Shown: positions 7,629 through 16,238, counted from the stretch's first letter. The stretch: 37,845 nucleotides of DNA from Acidobacteriota bacterium (GCA_021851335.1 JAJZEA010000030.1:1-37845), one strand, 5' to 3'. Numbers and translations: made by a program. The notes: generated by a model not told the origin, from the letters alone.

Positions 7629-8918
7629 TCACAGCGTGATCGCCTGGCTCGCCTGCACCCGTTTTTCCAGTGCATCGCAAGCCGCCCGGCAACCGTCTTC
7701 CCCGGCCAAAATGCGCATCGCGGCCTGTGCCTCGACCGAGTAGCTTGGGGTTTCCAGCAGTTGCGTCAGCTGGTCAGCCAGCGTGGCCGCCGTCAGTTGG
7801 CTGCGACGCAGACTGCGGGCCGTGCCCAGCCGCACCATGCGCATCGCGTTATCCGGCTGATCGTGACTCCACGGCACAATCAGCATCGGTCGTCCTGCGC
7901 GCAGGCACTGCGCCACCGTTCCCACTCCTCCCTGGTGAACGACGGCTGCGCAGCGCGGAAAAAGCAGCGAATGCGGCGCATACTCCGCCATGCAGATCGA
8001 GGATGGCAACGCCTGCTGCGGACGATTGCGCGCGTCCGGACCCACCAGCAGAACAGCACGTCGTCCGATTTGCTGACATGCTTCAGCCGCAACCGCATAG
8101 AAGTCTCCGGCCGTCATCACCGCCGCCGATCCAAGCGTAAACACCACCGGAGCTGCGCCCTCGCCCAGAAAGCGCTCCAGCGCAGGCGGCAGTTCCCGCA
8201 TTCCGGAGTCGGCATCGTGATAGCAGAAGCCGGTCTGCACCGTCATCGGCGGCCAGTCCCGCTGCCGTTCGCCCAGCAGACGGCTAAAGAGCGCCAGCAC
8301 CAGTTGCGGCGAGTGCTTGCCTTCAAACAGCGGATTGACGCCGGTCGGCAACCCCAGCTCCCGCCGCAGATCCAGAATCGGCTCCGGCCAGCTTCGGCTG
8401 ATCGCTCGCGCCAATCGGTGAATCATCCAGCCGACGCCCGGAACGCGTCCGTAGACTCCGCTGAGCCATTCATACATGGGCAGCGCCGGTGGATCAAAGG
8501 CCGAAAAGAAACTGATCGGCGCGAGCACCGCGCTGGCCCACGCGATCCTGGTCGTTTCCGCCACCAGCGGCGCGGCATAGTTCAGCTCGCCGGCCACCAG
8601 CAGGTCGGCGCGGCGCGGCGCGCTGACGGCCGCCATCAGATCGTCATAGCTTTCTCGCAACGCTGGAAACAAAAACTCCCGCAGCCCATATTCCGTTCCT
8701 CGCCGCGGCTCATAAATCTTCGCCGCCAGGGCTGTATCCTGCGGATCGATATCCGGACGCACCGCGTGAAAGTCGATCCCCAGCGGGCGCACTCGCTCGC
8801 GAAAGACCTCCGGAACGGCCAGCACCGCCTCATGGCCGCGTCGCTGCAACTCCAGGGCCAGGGCAATCAGCGGATGCACATCGCCCATGGTGCCGATATG
8901 GGTCAGCACGACGCGCAT
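7629..8918 (-). CDS. UGT-like glycosyltransferase (GT1, MGT/sterol-glucosyltransferase type)
   Basis: A 429-residue GT-B fold enzyme expected to move a sugar from a nucleotide donor to a small hydrophobic acceptor. The N-terminal half starts VVLTHIGTMGDVHPLIALALELQRRGHE, the usual acceptor-domain opening. The C-terminal donor-binding half has FTLGSAAV, then HQGGVGTVAQCLRAGRPMLIVPWSHDQPDNA, which is the UGT signature with the donor-binding HQGGVGT and DQ pair. ATG 8918 is chosen because GGAG lies 6 bases upstream; an in-frame GTG at 8930 is the alternative. It follows the amidase gene by 43 bases on the same strand and so may be cotranscribed, but no functional link to the cell wall can be shown. 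The acceptor is unknown; lipid, terpenoid or polyketide are all possible. Confidence 0.88.
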   Translation of the reverse strand: MRVVLTHIGTMGDVHPLIALALELQRRGHEAVLAVPEVFRERVRPLGIDFHAVRPDIDPQDTALAAKIYEPRRGTEYGLREFLFPALRESYDDLMAAVSAPRRADLLVAGELNYAAPLVAETTRIAWASAVLAPISFFSAFDPPALPMYEWLSGVYGRVPGVGWMIHRLARAISRSWPEPILDLRRELGLPTGVNPLFEGKHSPQLVLALFSRLLGERQRDWPPMTVQTGFCYHDADSGMRELPPALERFLGEGAAPVVFTLGSAAVMTAGDFYAVAAEACQQIGRRAVLLVGPDARNRPQQALPSSICMAEYAPHSLLFPRCAAVVHQGGVGTVAQCLRAGRPMLIVPWSHDQPDNAMRMVRLGTARSLRRSQLTAATLADQLTQLLETPSYSVEAQAAMRILAGEDGCRAACDALEKRVQASQAITL

Positions 8919-8961
8919 CGTCTTCTCCACGCTCCGGATTGCGCTCTTTGTCCGTCCTGCT

Positions 8962-11199
8962 TCACTGTCCCTGCTCGTTGTCTCGCCGGGCCACCATCAC
9001 CGGCCTCACGCGACTCAATCCGTTCAAATACCGCTCCACGCCATCGGCCAGACTTTCGGCAATCCGCTCTCGCCATGCCGACTGCCGCAGCAGCCGCGCA
9101 TCCGCGGGATTCGTCAGAAAGCTGATCTCCGCCAGCACCGACGGCATCTGCGCGCCAATCAACACCACAAACGGAGCCTTCTTCACGCCGCGATCCCGAA
9201 ACGCCGCATCTCCATCGCTCAACCCGTGATAGAGCGACTCGTCCACGTCCGCGGCAAACTCGCGCGACTCGTCAATCTTGTCTTTCAGGGCAATCTTTCT
9301 CACCAGGTCCGAGAGTTGATGCACGCCCGCATTCGACACCGCATTCTCTCGCGCCGCCACCTCCAGCGCCTGCGGGTCGCTGGTGAAGTTCAGATAGTAG
9401 CTCTCCACGCCGCGCGCCTCCGGCTCCGGACTGGAGTTGGCGTGGATCGACAGAAACAGGTCTGCCTGCGCCTTGTTCGCGATCGCCGTGCGCGTCTCCA
9501 GCGGCACAAACGTATCGTCGTCCCGTGTGTAGATCACCTGTGCGCCCAGCCGCTGCTCCAGGAGCTTGCCCGTGCGCAGCGCCACGTCCAGCACCACATC
9601 CTTTTCCTCGATCCCGCCCGGTCCCAGCGTGCCCGAATCATGCCCGCCATGCCCGGCGTCAATCACAATCCGATTCACCTTCAGCCCAAGTGCGCGCACC
9701 AGGGACCGCTCGCCGTCGGCCGTCGGCTGCGCCGCCTGCGCCACCGTCGTCGACGGGGTGGAATCCTTCGGCAGCGCGTCCCCGGACACCCCCGTCCGAG
9801 AATGCCGATGGGGGTGCGTGTGGCCCACGGCGTGCAAACTGGACACACGCGCCGCCACCGGAGCGCTCGTTGGTCCCGTCGTTGCTTCCTCGCGCGAGGG
9901 TGCGCGGCTCAGCGCCGCCACGTCGGCCAACGTGTTCTTGGACGGTTCGCTTTCCTGGGATCTCTTCGTGTCCTGCGCCGTTTCCAGTCCGCCGCCGTGC
10001 CCGCCATGAATATCCAGAATCAGCCGCCACGGATTCGGCAGCAGAAATGCCGAATAGTCGCTCACATCCGTCACATCCAGCACCACCCGCGTCACATCGG
10101 GTTTGTATTGCGCGGCGCGAATCCGTTTCAAATACCCATCGTCGATCACCTGCACTTCACGGCCATTCAACCCGCGCGCCAGCCGCGCCCCATGCAGGTC
10201 AAAGAAGATGCGATCCGGGTGCGTCACTCGCGCCGCTTCATACTCGACCTCGCCGCTCAGGTCGATGGCGATTCGGGTCGAAACCGGATTGGACCAGTGC
10301 CGGATGCCGGTAATCTCCACCGTCTTGCCGCTTGCCGCCCCACCATGCACGCGCTTGGTCAGCGCGCCAGCCTCTGCGGAAGTCGGCGCCGTAGCCGACG
10401 AAGCCAGCTTTGCGAAGGGCGCTTCGGAACCGGCTTGCCTGTCCAAAACAGTTTGCCTCTTCGGCGCTTCGGTCACGTCGGTCGCATTCGTCGTGTTGTT
10501 CGTGTTGGTCGGCGCGCTCTCGGTAGCCGCACTTCTGACCCCGCGCTCGAGATTCAATCCTTGCAGTCCTTGCGACGCGTGCAATCCTTGCGGCAGCTTC
10601 GGCCGGGCGTTCGATGCCGCCACTCCGCCGGGCAGAGTTTGCGCTCTGGAAGTCTGCGTCGGTTTCAGATCCAGTGCGGCTTGCTCGGCGTAGGAGCTAT
10701 CCGGAAATCTTCGGATCACGGCGCGCAGATTCTCTTGCGCGCAGCCAGCATCCTGCAGATGGTTCGCGCACAGTTCGCCTTCGTTCAGCAGCGCCTCCGC
10801 CACTTCCGGACTCTTCGGATACTGCGTCAGCAGAAATTCAAACTGACCGCGCGCTGCTTCCAGATCGTGCTGCTTCTGCCGCTCGGTGCCGGTTCCGCTG
10901 CCCTCCTCGGCCAGCAGCTCCGCCACGGCTTCCACCGCCGCCGGAGCCTTCCCAGCCGCCGGCCAGCGATGATACACCGCCCGATAGGCGTTGAGCGCCA
11001 GCTCATAGTCGGCTCGACCGCGTGCGCCCGGCGGCTTCGCCTCCAACTCCGTCCGCATCGCCGTGGCCGCGTTGAATGCGGCCTCGCTTGCAGGGATGCG
11101 CATCGCCCTCACCTGCACCGCCGCAAGCAGCAACACGGCAGCCCCAACTCTCCGCCATCCCGCTCGTGCTCGCGAATTGTGCTTGCATGGTTGCACCAC
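8962..11199 (-). CDS. N-acetylmuramoyl-L-alanine amidase, TPR-AMIN-Amidase_3
   Basis: Zinc amidase that cleaves the bond between N-acetylmuramic acid and the stem peptide, acting in the periplasm. From the N-terminus: signal peptide (basic stretch, then GAAVLLLAAVQVRA); a TPR-like helical region of about 130 residues (LEAARGQFEFLLTQYPKSPE, AVIRRFPDSSYAEQAAL); a low-complexity linker; an AMIN domain (RIAIDLSGEVEYEAARV to WRLILDIHG); a second disordered linker; and the catalytic Amidase_3 domain with IVIDAGHGGHDSGT, GIEEKDVVLDVAL, FLSIHANSS and LAEISFLTNPAD carrying the zinc ligands and catalytic glutamate. No ATG fits; GTG at 11199 or 11196 behind GAGG gives a good signal peptide, while a TTG at 11319 adds 40 residues with no signal-peptide character. 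It is longer than usual (745 residues) because of the TPR part and linkers. Confidence 0.9.
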   Translation of the reverse strand: MVQPCKHNSRARAGWRRVGAAVLLLAAVQVRAMRIPASEAAFNAATAMRTELEAKPPGARGRADYELALNAYRAVYHRWPAAGKAPAAVEAVAELLAEEGSGTGTERQKQHDLEAARGQFEFLLTQYPKSPEVAEALLNEGELCANHLQDAGCAQENLRAVIRRFPDSSYAEQAALDLKPTQTSRAQTLPGGVAASNARPKLPQGLHASQGLQGLNLERGVRSAATESAPTNTNNTTNATDVTEAPKRQTVLDRQAGSEAPFAKLASSATAPTSAEAGALTKRVHGGAASGKTVEITGIRHWSNPVSTRIAIDLSGEVEYEAARVTHPDRIFFDLHGARLARGLNGREVQVIDDGYLKRIRAAQYKPDVTRVVLDVTDVSDYSAFLLPNPWRLILDIHGGHGGGLETAQDTKRSQESEPSKNTLADVAALSRAPSREEATTGPTSAPVAARVSSLHAVGHTHPHRHSRTGVSGDALPKDSTPSTTVAQAAQPTADGERSLVRALGLKVNRIVIDAGHGGHDSGTLGPGGIEEKDVVLDVALRTGKLLEQRLGAQVIYTRDDDTFVPLETRTAIANKAQADLFLSIHANSSPEPEARGVESYYLNFTSDPQALEVAARENAVSNAGVHQLSDLVRKIALKDKIDESREFAADVDESLYHGLSDGDAAFRDRGVKKAPFVVLIGAQMPSVLAEISFLTNPADARLLRQSAWRERIAESLADGVERYLNGLSRVRPVMVARRDNEQGQ

Positions 11200-11375
11200 A
11201 GGCCTCAGGCGAGTCCATGGACTCACTCTTTCGACTGTAAAACGCAATGGCTCTTGCAGCGCGTCCAATCGCCCGGCAAGCGCGCCAAAGGTTCCCGCGC
11301 AGTAAAGAGACAGAGCCAACCGCCATGCTCGCCGCCTTCACCGATGCTTCACAATCGCCGCACCGGGCGCGTGGC

Positions 11376-12332
11376 TCACGCGACGCTCAGCGCGACGGTG
11401 TTGGCGTCCCGCAGCGCCTTGATATCGCGCATCGGCGGCTGACCATAGAACCGGCTGTATTCCCGATTGAACTGGCTGACGCTCTCGTATCCGACCTCAA
11501 AGGCGACCGTCAAAGCATCCACGCCATCCAGCAACATTCGACCTCGCGCCGCCTGCAAGCGCAGTTGCTTCTGATATTGCAGCGGACTCATGTGCGTCAG
11601 CATGCGGAAATGATGGTGCAGCGTCGATACGCCCATTCCGGCCATGTGGGCCAGATGATCCACGCGAATCGGCTTCGCATAGTTGTTCCGAATCCAGGAA
11701 ACAGCTCGCGCCGTCCGATGGCTTTGATCGCCCGAAGTGGCAATCGCCCGCAGTCGAGCGCCTTCCGGCCCGCAGAGAATCCGGTAAATGATCTCGCGCT
11801 GAATCAGGCTGCTCAGATAAGGGCTATCCTGCGGATTCTCCACCAGGTCAACCATCCGGCAACACGCGCTCAGCAGTTCGGTTGTGACCTTGCCGGTCAC
11901 CATCGCCGGAGAATCCAGTGAACCCTCGCGCAGATGAACCTCATCGCGACGCAGCAGCTCGCGCACGACCGACATATCCAGGGCGAGCGACAAGGCCAGC
12001 AGCGGCCTGGCTTCGCTCGCCTCGACCACCTGGCTCACAATCGGCAAGTCGATCGATGTCAGCAGAAATCGCGATCGGTCATAGTAAAACGTGGTCTGGC
12101 CCAGGTCCACACGCTTGCTGCCTTGCGCGACAACGATCAGGCTGGGCGTGTACATGCCCATGCAGGGAGCCGTCGGTGCCGTTCTGCGCACCAGCGACAA
12201 CCCCGGAATCTCGGTCGCGCGCCTCTGATCGGCCTCGGTATGCCAGGCAATTGTTTCCGCCAGTTCCGCGCTCCAGCTTTGGATGGATCTCGAAATCCGC
12301 GCTTTTCCGTAGTCTTTGGCTCGCGGGACCAT
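11376..12332 (-). CDS. AraC-family transcriptional regulator (AraC_N type)
   Basis: A 318-residue cytoplasmic regulator. The N-terminal two thirds match the AraC_N domain found in a subgroup of regulators: PGLSLVRRTAPTAPCMGMYTPSLIVVAQGSKRVDLG, then ALDMSVVRELL. The C-terminal 100 residues carry the paired AraC helix-turn-helix motifs (DHLAHMAGMGVSTLHHHFRMLTHMSPLQYQ, and VAFEVGYESVSQFNREYSRFYGQPP). ATG 12332 has GAGG 10 bases upstream and gives the expected domain start; the frame stays open to 12455. It diverges from the molybdenum hydroxylase genes with 241 bases between starts, an arrangement typical of a regulator controlling its neighbour. The effector is unknown. Confidence 0.92.
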   Translation of the reverse strand: MVPRAKDYGKARISRSIQSWSAELAETIAWHTEADQRRATEIPGLSLVRRTAPTAPCMGMYTPSLIVVAQGSKRVDLGQTTFYYDRSRFLLTSIDLPIVSQVVEASEARPLLALSLALDMSVVRELLRRDEVHLREGSLDSPAMVTGKVTTELLSACCRMVDLVENPQDSPYLSSLIQREIIYRILCGPEGARLRAIATSGDQSHRTARAVSWIRNNYAKPIRVDHLAHMAGMGVSTLHHHFRMLTHMSPLQYQKQLRLQAARGRMLLDGVDALTVAFEVGYESVSQFNREYSRFYGQPPMRDIKALRDANTVALSVA

Positions 12333-12475
12333 TCTGCTCGCACCTCGATGGTTTACTTTCCCTCCCAGCATAGCTCTGACCCGGTTCAGGCGCCAGCAGA
12401 AAGCCTCGCACGCAAGAGAATCAGGCAAAAGATCGACAGGATCAGGAAAATCCACACAGGCGACAATCCCCTACA

Positions 12476-12490
12476 CTGCATCCTGTGCAG
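12476..12490. promoter_or_regulatory. Short dyad in the shared AraC/iorAB-like control region
   Basis: CTGCA-TCCTG-TGCAG is a perfect 5-5-5 inverted repeat roughly midway between the divergent starts at 12332 and 12574. It could be a binding site for the adjacent AraC-type protein, although AraC proteins usually bind direct repeats. The rest of the gap shows no convincing promoter. Confidence 0.25.
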
Positions 12491-12573
12491 AGTTTATTTT
12501 TTTATGAGCAGTAAGCTTCCAGTCAGGAGCATAGAATGGCAGGTATCGGAAGACGCGCGGGAGGAGACGCAGC

Positions 12574-13050
12574 ATGGCGATTACACTGAGCATCAATAAG
12601 CAGGCGCATACCGTCGATGCAGCGGCAGATACGCCGCTGTTGTGGGTTTTGCGAGATATGCTGGGGCTGAAAGGCACCAAATACGGCTGCGGCATCTCCT
12701 ACTGCGGCGCTTGCACCGTGCATGTCAATGGCCGCGCGGTGCGGTCCTGCAAGACAACGGTCGGCTCCGTTGAAAAGATGGAGATCACCACGATCGAGGG
12801 TCTCTCCGATTCGGAAACGCATCCGGTACAACTCGCCTGGCAGTCTGTCGATGTGCCCCAGTGCGGATACTGCCAGTCAGGGCAGATCATGTCCGCCGCG
12901 GCATTGCTTTCCAGGAACACAAATCCGACAGATGCCGAGATCGCCGCTGCGATGAATGGCAATCTCTGTCGCTGCGGCACCTATCCGCGGATTCGCGAAG
13001 CGATTCGTCGCGCAGCCGGACAGATGGCCGCCAAAGGGGGTGCGCAATGA
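12574..13050 (+). CDS. (2Fe-2S) subunit of an IorAB-like molybdenum hydroxylase
   Basis: The small electron-transfer subunit of a xanthine-dehydrogenase-family enzyme, 158 residues as expected. All eight cluster cysteines are present. The plant-type ferredoxin cluster uses C39, C44, C47 and C59 (CGISYCGACTVHVNG); the second, helical cluster uses C97, C100, C132 and C134 (QCGYCQSGQ and NLCRCGTYPRI). A strong GGAGGAG precedes the ATG. The stop overlaps the start of the large subunit as ATGA, so the two are translationally coupled. Relatives oxidise N-heterocycles (isoquinoline 1-oxidoreductase alpha subunit) or aldehydes; the true substrate is unknown. No FAD subunit is encoded nearby, as in the two-subunit Ior type. 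Confidence 0.95.
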   Translation: MAITLSINKQAHTVDAAADTPLLWVLRDMLGLKGTKYGCGISYCGACTVHVNGRAVRSCKTTVGSVEKMEITTIEGLSDSETHPVQLAWQSVDVPQCGYCQSGQIMSAAALLSRNTNPTDAEIAAAMNGNLCRCGTYPRIREAIRRAAGQMAAKGGAQ

Positions 13051-15266
13051 AGCTTGATCGCCGAACATTTCTCAAGATCACCGCCACTGCCAGCGGCGCC
13101 TTTCTTCTCGGCATCGACGCCGATCTCCTCGCCTACGGTCAGCGGTCCAATCGCTCCGCGAATACCCTCTCGCCACGACCCTTTCTTCGCATTGCCCCAG
13201 ACGGCGCCGTCACCATCATGGCCAAAAATCCCGAAGCCGGTCAGGGATCGAAGACCATGCTGCCCATGCTGATCGCCGAGGAGTTGGATGTTGACTGGAA
13301 GTCGGTGCGCGTCGAGCAGGCCGAGGGCGATGCCAGCCTTTACGGCTTCCAGTTTCTCGGCGGCAGCATGGCCACGCCCATGAACTGGGATCCCATGCGT
13401 CGCGTCGGAGCCGCCTGGCGACAGATGCTCGTGCAAGCCGCCGCCACATCCTGGAGCGTGCCGGAGTCGGAGTGTTCCACCCGCGCCGGCCAGGTTCTGC
13501 ACTCCGCTTCTGGCCGCTCCGCAGGCTATGGCGAACTGGTGGCCAAAGCCGCCACGCTCACTCCGCCCGCGCTCGACTCCGTTAAGCTCAAAGATCCGGC
13601 ACAGTACACCATCCTCGGCACTTCGCCTGAAGGGGTCGATACCGCGGCCATCGTCCTTGGCAAACCGCTCTTCGGCATCGATGTCGAGCTGCCCGGCATG
13701 CTTCATGCCGTCATTCAAAAGTGTCCCGTCTTCGGCGGCAAAGTCAAAACCGCCAACACCGACGAGATTGCCAAAATGCCCGGCGTAAGAAAGGTCATCG
13801 TCATCGCCGGCACTCTCACCGACGATCCTGTCCTTCCGCTGAACCCCGGTCTCGAGCCAGGCGTGGCGATTCTCGCCGACACCTGGTGGCAGGCTCAAAG
13901 CGCGCGCGCCAATCTTCAGGTCGACTGGGACTTCGGCACGGGTACCTTTCAGGATTCCACAACCTTTGCGCAGCAGGCCGCAGATGCTCTGAAGCAACCC
14001 TACGGACAGGTTCTCAGCCAATATGGCGATGTCGATGCTGCCTTGCACGGCGCGGCAAAGGTGCTGGAAGCAACCTATTCGTATCCATTTCTGTCGCACA
14101 ACACGCTGGAGCCTCAGGGCGCCACGGCATCCTTTGCCGCCGGCAAGCTGGAGCTTTGGAGCAACTCGCAGGATCCCGCCTCCGCAAAGCGTCTGACGGC
14201 GAAGATCACCGGCCTCATGCCCTCCGATGTCAAACTGCACATCATGCGCTCCGGTGGCTCGTTTGGTCGCCGCTTCGTCTGCGATGCCGATGTGGAGGCG
14301 GCCTGGCTCTCCAGGCAGGTGGGCAAGCCGGTCAAGGTCACCTGGTCACGCGAAGACGACATGACCCACGACAACTATCGGCCCGCCGGAACCATCGGCC
14401 TCAAAGCCGGTCTGGATCCTTCGGGGAAGCTGATCGCCTGGCGTGAACACTACGTCACCTTTGGCGATGGCAAGCGAACCATCACAAGCGGCGGAGTCGG
14501 CACGCAGGATTTTCCCGGCGGATATGTCGCGGCCTATCAGCTTGGCCTCTCCAACTCCATTCCATTTCGATCCCGCACCGGGCCGCTTCGCGCGCCAGGC
14601 GTCAACGGCCAGGCTTTCGTCCTGCAATCCTTTCTCGACGAGCTGGCCGTCGCAGCCGGTCGCGATCCTCTGGACTTCCAACTGGAGCTGCTCTCGCACA
14701 CCCCTGCCCCGGGCTTTGAGGTTCATCCAGACCGCCCGTCCAGCCTCAATCCGGAGCGGCTGCGCGGTGTGCTCGAGAGGGTCGCGGAGAAATCCAACTG
14801 GCGCAAGCGTCCGCAGCAGCCAGGTCGCGGCTTTGGCATCGCGGCTTTCTTCTGCCATCTCAGCTACTTCGCAGAGGTGGCCGAGGTCAGCGTCGATGCG
14901 CAAAATCGCATCACCGTCCATCACATCTGGGCCGTGGGCGACGTCGGCAGTCAGCTCATCAACCCTCGCGCAGCCGACAATCTGACCGCCGGAGGCATTC
15001 TCGAAGGGTTAACCCAGATGGAGCAGGAGATTACCTTCACACACGGCGCGCCAGTCCAGGATAACTTCGACCAGCAACCCCTCGTGCGGATGGGACAGGT
15101 GCCAATCATCGAGATCGAATTCCGCAAATCCGAATTTTCTCCAACTGGCCTTGGCGAACCCATGCTCCCGCCCGCGATTCCTGCCGTGACCAACGCGGTC
15201 TTCGCGGCAACCGGCAAGCGCATTCGAACCCTGCCGCTCAAGCGCAGCGGCTTTCGCTTCGCCTGA
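13047..15266 (+). CDS. Molybdopterin-binding large subunit, IorB-like (xanthine dehydrogenase family)
   Basis: The catalytic subunit, 739 residues, binding the molybdenum cofactor. The N-terminus is a Tat signal: LDRRTFLKITATASGAFLLG has the twin arginine and hydrophobic stretch, so the folded complex is probably exported, carrying IorA with it. Family landmarks include MAKNPEAGQGSKTMLPMLIAEELDVDW, GGSFGRRFVCDADVEAAWLS, and near the C-terminus GLGEPMLPPAIPAVTNAVFAATGKRIRTLPL, whose glutamate matches the catalytic base. ATG 13047 overlaps the upstream stop. No gene for a cytochrome electron acceptor, cofactor sulfuration (XdhC) or cofactor synthesis lies in the window. A hairpin follows at 15285-15322. 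Substrate unknown: isoquinoline, nicotinate-like or aldehyde oxidation are all possible. Confidence 0.94.
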   Translation: MKLDRRTFLKITATASGAFLLGIDADLLAYGQRSNRSANTLSPRPFLRIAPDGAVTIMAKNPEAGQGSKTMLPMLIAEELDVDWKSVRVEQAEGDASLYGFQFLGGSMATPMNWDPMRRVGAAWRQMLVQAAATSWSVPESECSTRAGQVLHSASGRSAGYGELVAKAATLTPPALDSVKLKDPAQYTILGTSPEGVDTAAIVLGKPLFGIDVELPGMLHAVIQKCPVFGGKVKTANTDEIAKMPGVRKVIVIAGTLTDDPVLPLNPGLEPGVAILADTWWQAQSARANLQVDWDFGTGTFQDSTTFAQQAADALKQPYGQVLSQYGDVDAALHGAAKVLEATYSYPFLSHNTLEPQGATASFAAGKLELWSNSQDPASAKRLTAKITGLMPSDVKLHIMRSGGSFGRRFVCDADVEAAWLSRQVGKPVKVTWSREDDMTHDNYRPAGTIGLKAGLDPSGKLIAWREHYVTFGDGKRTITSGGVGTQDFPGGYVAAYQLGLSNSIPFRSRTGPLRAPGVNGQAFVLQSFLDELAVAAGRDPLDFQLELLSHTPAPGFEVHPDRPSSLNPERLRGVLERVAEKSNWRKRPQQPGRGFGIAAFFCHLSYFAEVAEVSVDAQNRITVHHIWAVGDVGSQLINPRAADNLTAGGILEGLTQMEQEITFTHGAPVQDNFDQQPLVRMGQVPIIEIEFRKSEFSPTGLGEPMLPPAIPAVTNAVFAATGKRIRTLPLKRSGFRFA

Positions 15267-15284
15267 AGCAGTACGAAAGCGGAA

Positions 15285-15322
15285 CTGGAGCAGAACTGAA
15301 TCCGAATCAGAGTCTGCTCCAG
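15285..15322 (+). terminator. Hairpin after the molybdenum hydroxylase genes
   Basis: CTGGAGCAGA (15285-15294) and TCTGCTCCAG (15313-15322) pair perfectly over 10 bp, and CTGA/TCAG can pair inside the loop. It begins 19 bases after the stop at 15266. There is no U tract, so it may be a factor-dependent stop or 3'-end stabiliser rather than a classical intrinsic terminator. Confidence 0.45.
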
Positions 15323-15557
15323 CAAAACCGGAGCAGAGATCCCCGCAAGAGAACCGCGACGACGCATCTTCCCGGAGAAGCGATGCAGTGGTATTCAGGA
15401 AACACGCTCCAGCACCGTGAGCGCAAACGCTGTCGCCGCGCTGATTTTGCTTCGGCTCTGCGCCCCGGCCTCATCCCACGCAAATTCCTGTCAAGTCCCG
15501 CAGCATCAGAAAACCGCCTATCTCATTCATTCCAAACATAATAAAAATCCTGAAAAG

Positions 15558-15573
15558 TGGCAGGCAATTCGCC
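15558..15573 (+). promoter_or_regulatory. Possible sigma-54-type promoter element
   Basis: TGGCAGG-CAAT-TCGCC keeps the GG-N10-GC spacing and most bases of the sigma-54 consensus (TGGCACG-N4-TTGCW), with an A/T-rich tract upstream. It lies 35 bases before the terminator hairpin at 15609 and about 130 bases before the gene at 15705. One such match in a GC-rich window can arise by chance, and no enhancer-binding protein is encoded nearby. Confidence 0.25.
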
Positions 15574-15608
15574 GCCCCTGTGCTACGCTCGTCTCACACA
15601 GCAGAATC

Positions 15609-15645
15609 AGGGCCGGACGCCAACGTCCGGCCCTTTGCTTTTTCC
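15609..15645 (+). terminator. Strong intrinsic-terminator hairpin upstream of the 15705 gene
   Basis: AGGGCCGGACG (15609-15619) and CGTCCGGCCCT (15624-15634) form a perfect 11-bp stem with the loop CCAA, followed by TTGCTTTTT. It points in the plus direction and sits 60 bases before the next start codon. It would stop read-through from the iorB-like gene, end a short RNA, or act as an attenuator of the following gene. Confidence 0.85.
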
Positions 15646-15704
15646 GGTGATCGTCGCGGACTCACTTCCGTCGCCGTCTTCACTTCACCTTTCAGGAGAA
15701 AATC

Positions 15705-16238
15705 ATGCAATTCGAAGAACTCATGACCAAAATGAAGGAACTTCGCTCGCTCGCGACTCGGCGCGACGCTAGCGATGAAGACAAACTCATCTTCATCAAA
15801 CGTATGGGCTACGCGATCTCGGCCTGCGGAGGCACTGCCAAAGCCCGTCTCGGCGGGGCCGCCGCCCAGCATCCGGCCATCGTCAATTGCGCCATCGCCT
15901 ACAGTTCCGCATATCTCCAGGGCATCATCAATGAAGAAATCTACTTCGGCAACTGCGCCGATGCGGACGCCGCATGGATGGCCGCCGTTCCTCCGCTTGC
16001 CGACCAGAATTCCATCAGCGACTACATCGCCTGCATCGCCTACAGCATCGGCACCGGCATCTGCTCGCCAGAGAGAGGCACACGCCTGCTCTACGCCGCG
16101 CAGATCTTCCGAAGCACGCTGGCCACAGCAGAGCGCCGCTCACCCGGCCGACCCGCCCGCACTCCTGCCATCGATGCGGCGCCGGAAGCCTTGCCTGCCA
16201 ATGATGAACTCGACAACAAAACCCTATCAAGCTGTTAA
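15705..16238 (+). CDS. Unrecognised 177-residue protein
   Basis: I cannot assign a function. The gene has AGGAG six bases before its ATG, so translation is likely. The protein has no signal peptide or membrane segment. The first 125 residues look helical and include an alanine- and cysteine-rich middle (MGYAISACGG, VNCAIAYSSAYLQGI, FGNCADADAAW) and a segment DQNSISDYIACIAYSIGTGICSPERGTRLLYAAQ. That last segment resembles, from memory, a pattern in short acidobacterial proteins (an AIQ-type helix, G-x-I, then LLYALQ-x-A), so this may be a diverged member. The last 40 residues are proline- and alanine-rich and probably disordered. It stands alone between a terminator hairpin and the repeat-rich gap before doxX. 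Confidence 0.7.
   Translation: MQFEELMTKMKELRSLATRRDASDEDKLIFIKRMGYAISACGGTAKARLGGAAAQHPAIVNCAIAYSSAYLQGIINEEIYFGNCADADAAWMAAVPPLADQNSISDYIACIAYSIGTGICSPERGTRLLYAAQIFRSTLATAERRSPGRPARTPAIDAAPEALPANDELDNKTLSSC

Larger units (their letters stand above)
15267..15704. other. Hairpin-rich non-coding region between iorB-like gene and unknown gene
   Basis: 438 bases without a supportable gene. It holds the hairpin at 15285-15322 just after the large-subunit stop, an A/T-rich stretch around 15530-15555, a TGGCAGG-N4-TCGCC element at 15558-15573, and a perfect terminator hairpin at 15609-15643. The last two lie upstream of the gene starting at 15705, so a transcribed leader or a small RNA is plausible. 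Nothing coding was recognised. Confidence 0.55.

Noticed and set aside
8887..11442. An 851-codon open frame on the plus strand opposite the amidase gene
   Set aside because: Antisense shadow. The minus strand carries an intact amidase with zinc-ligand motifs; the plus translation is rich in R, H, P and S and has no recognisable domain.
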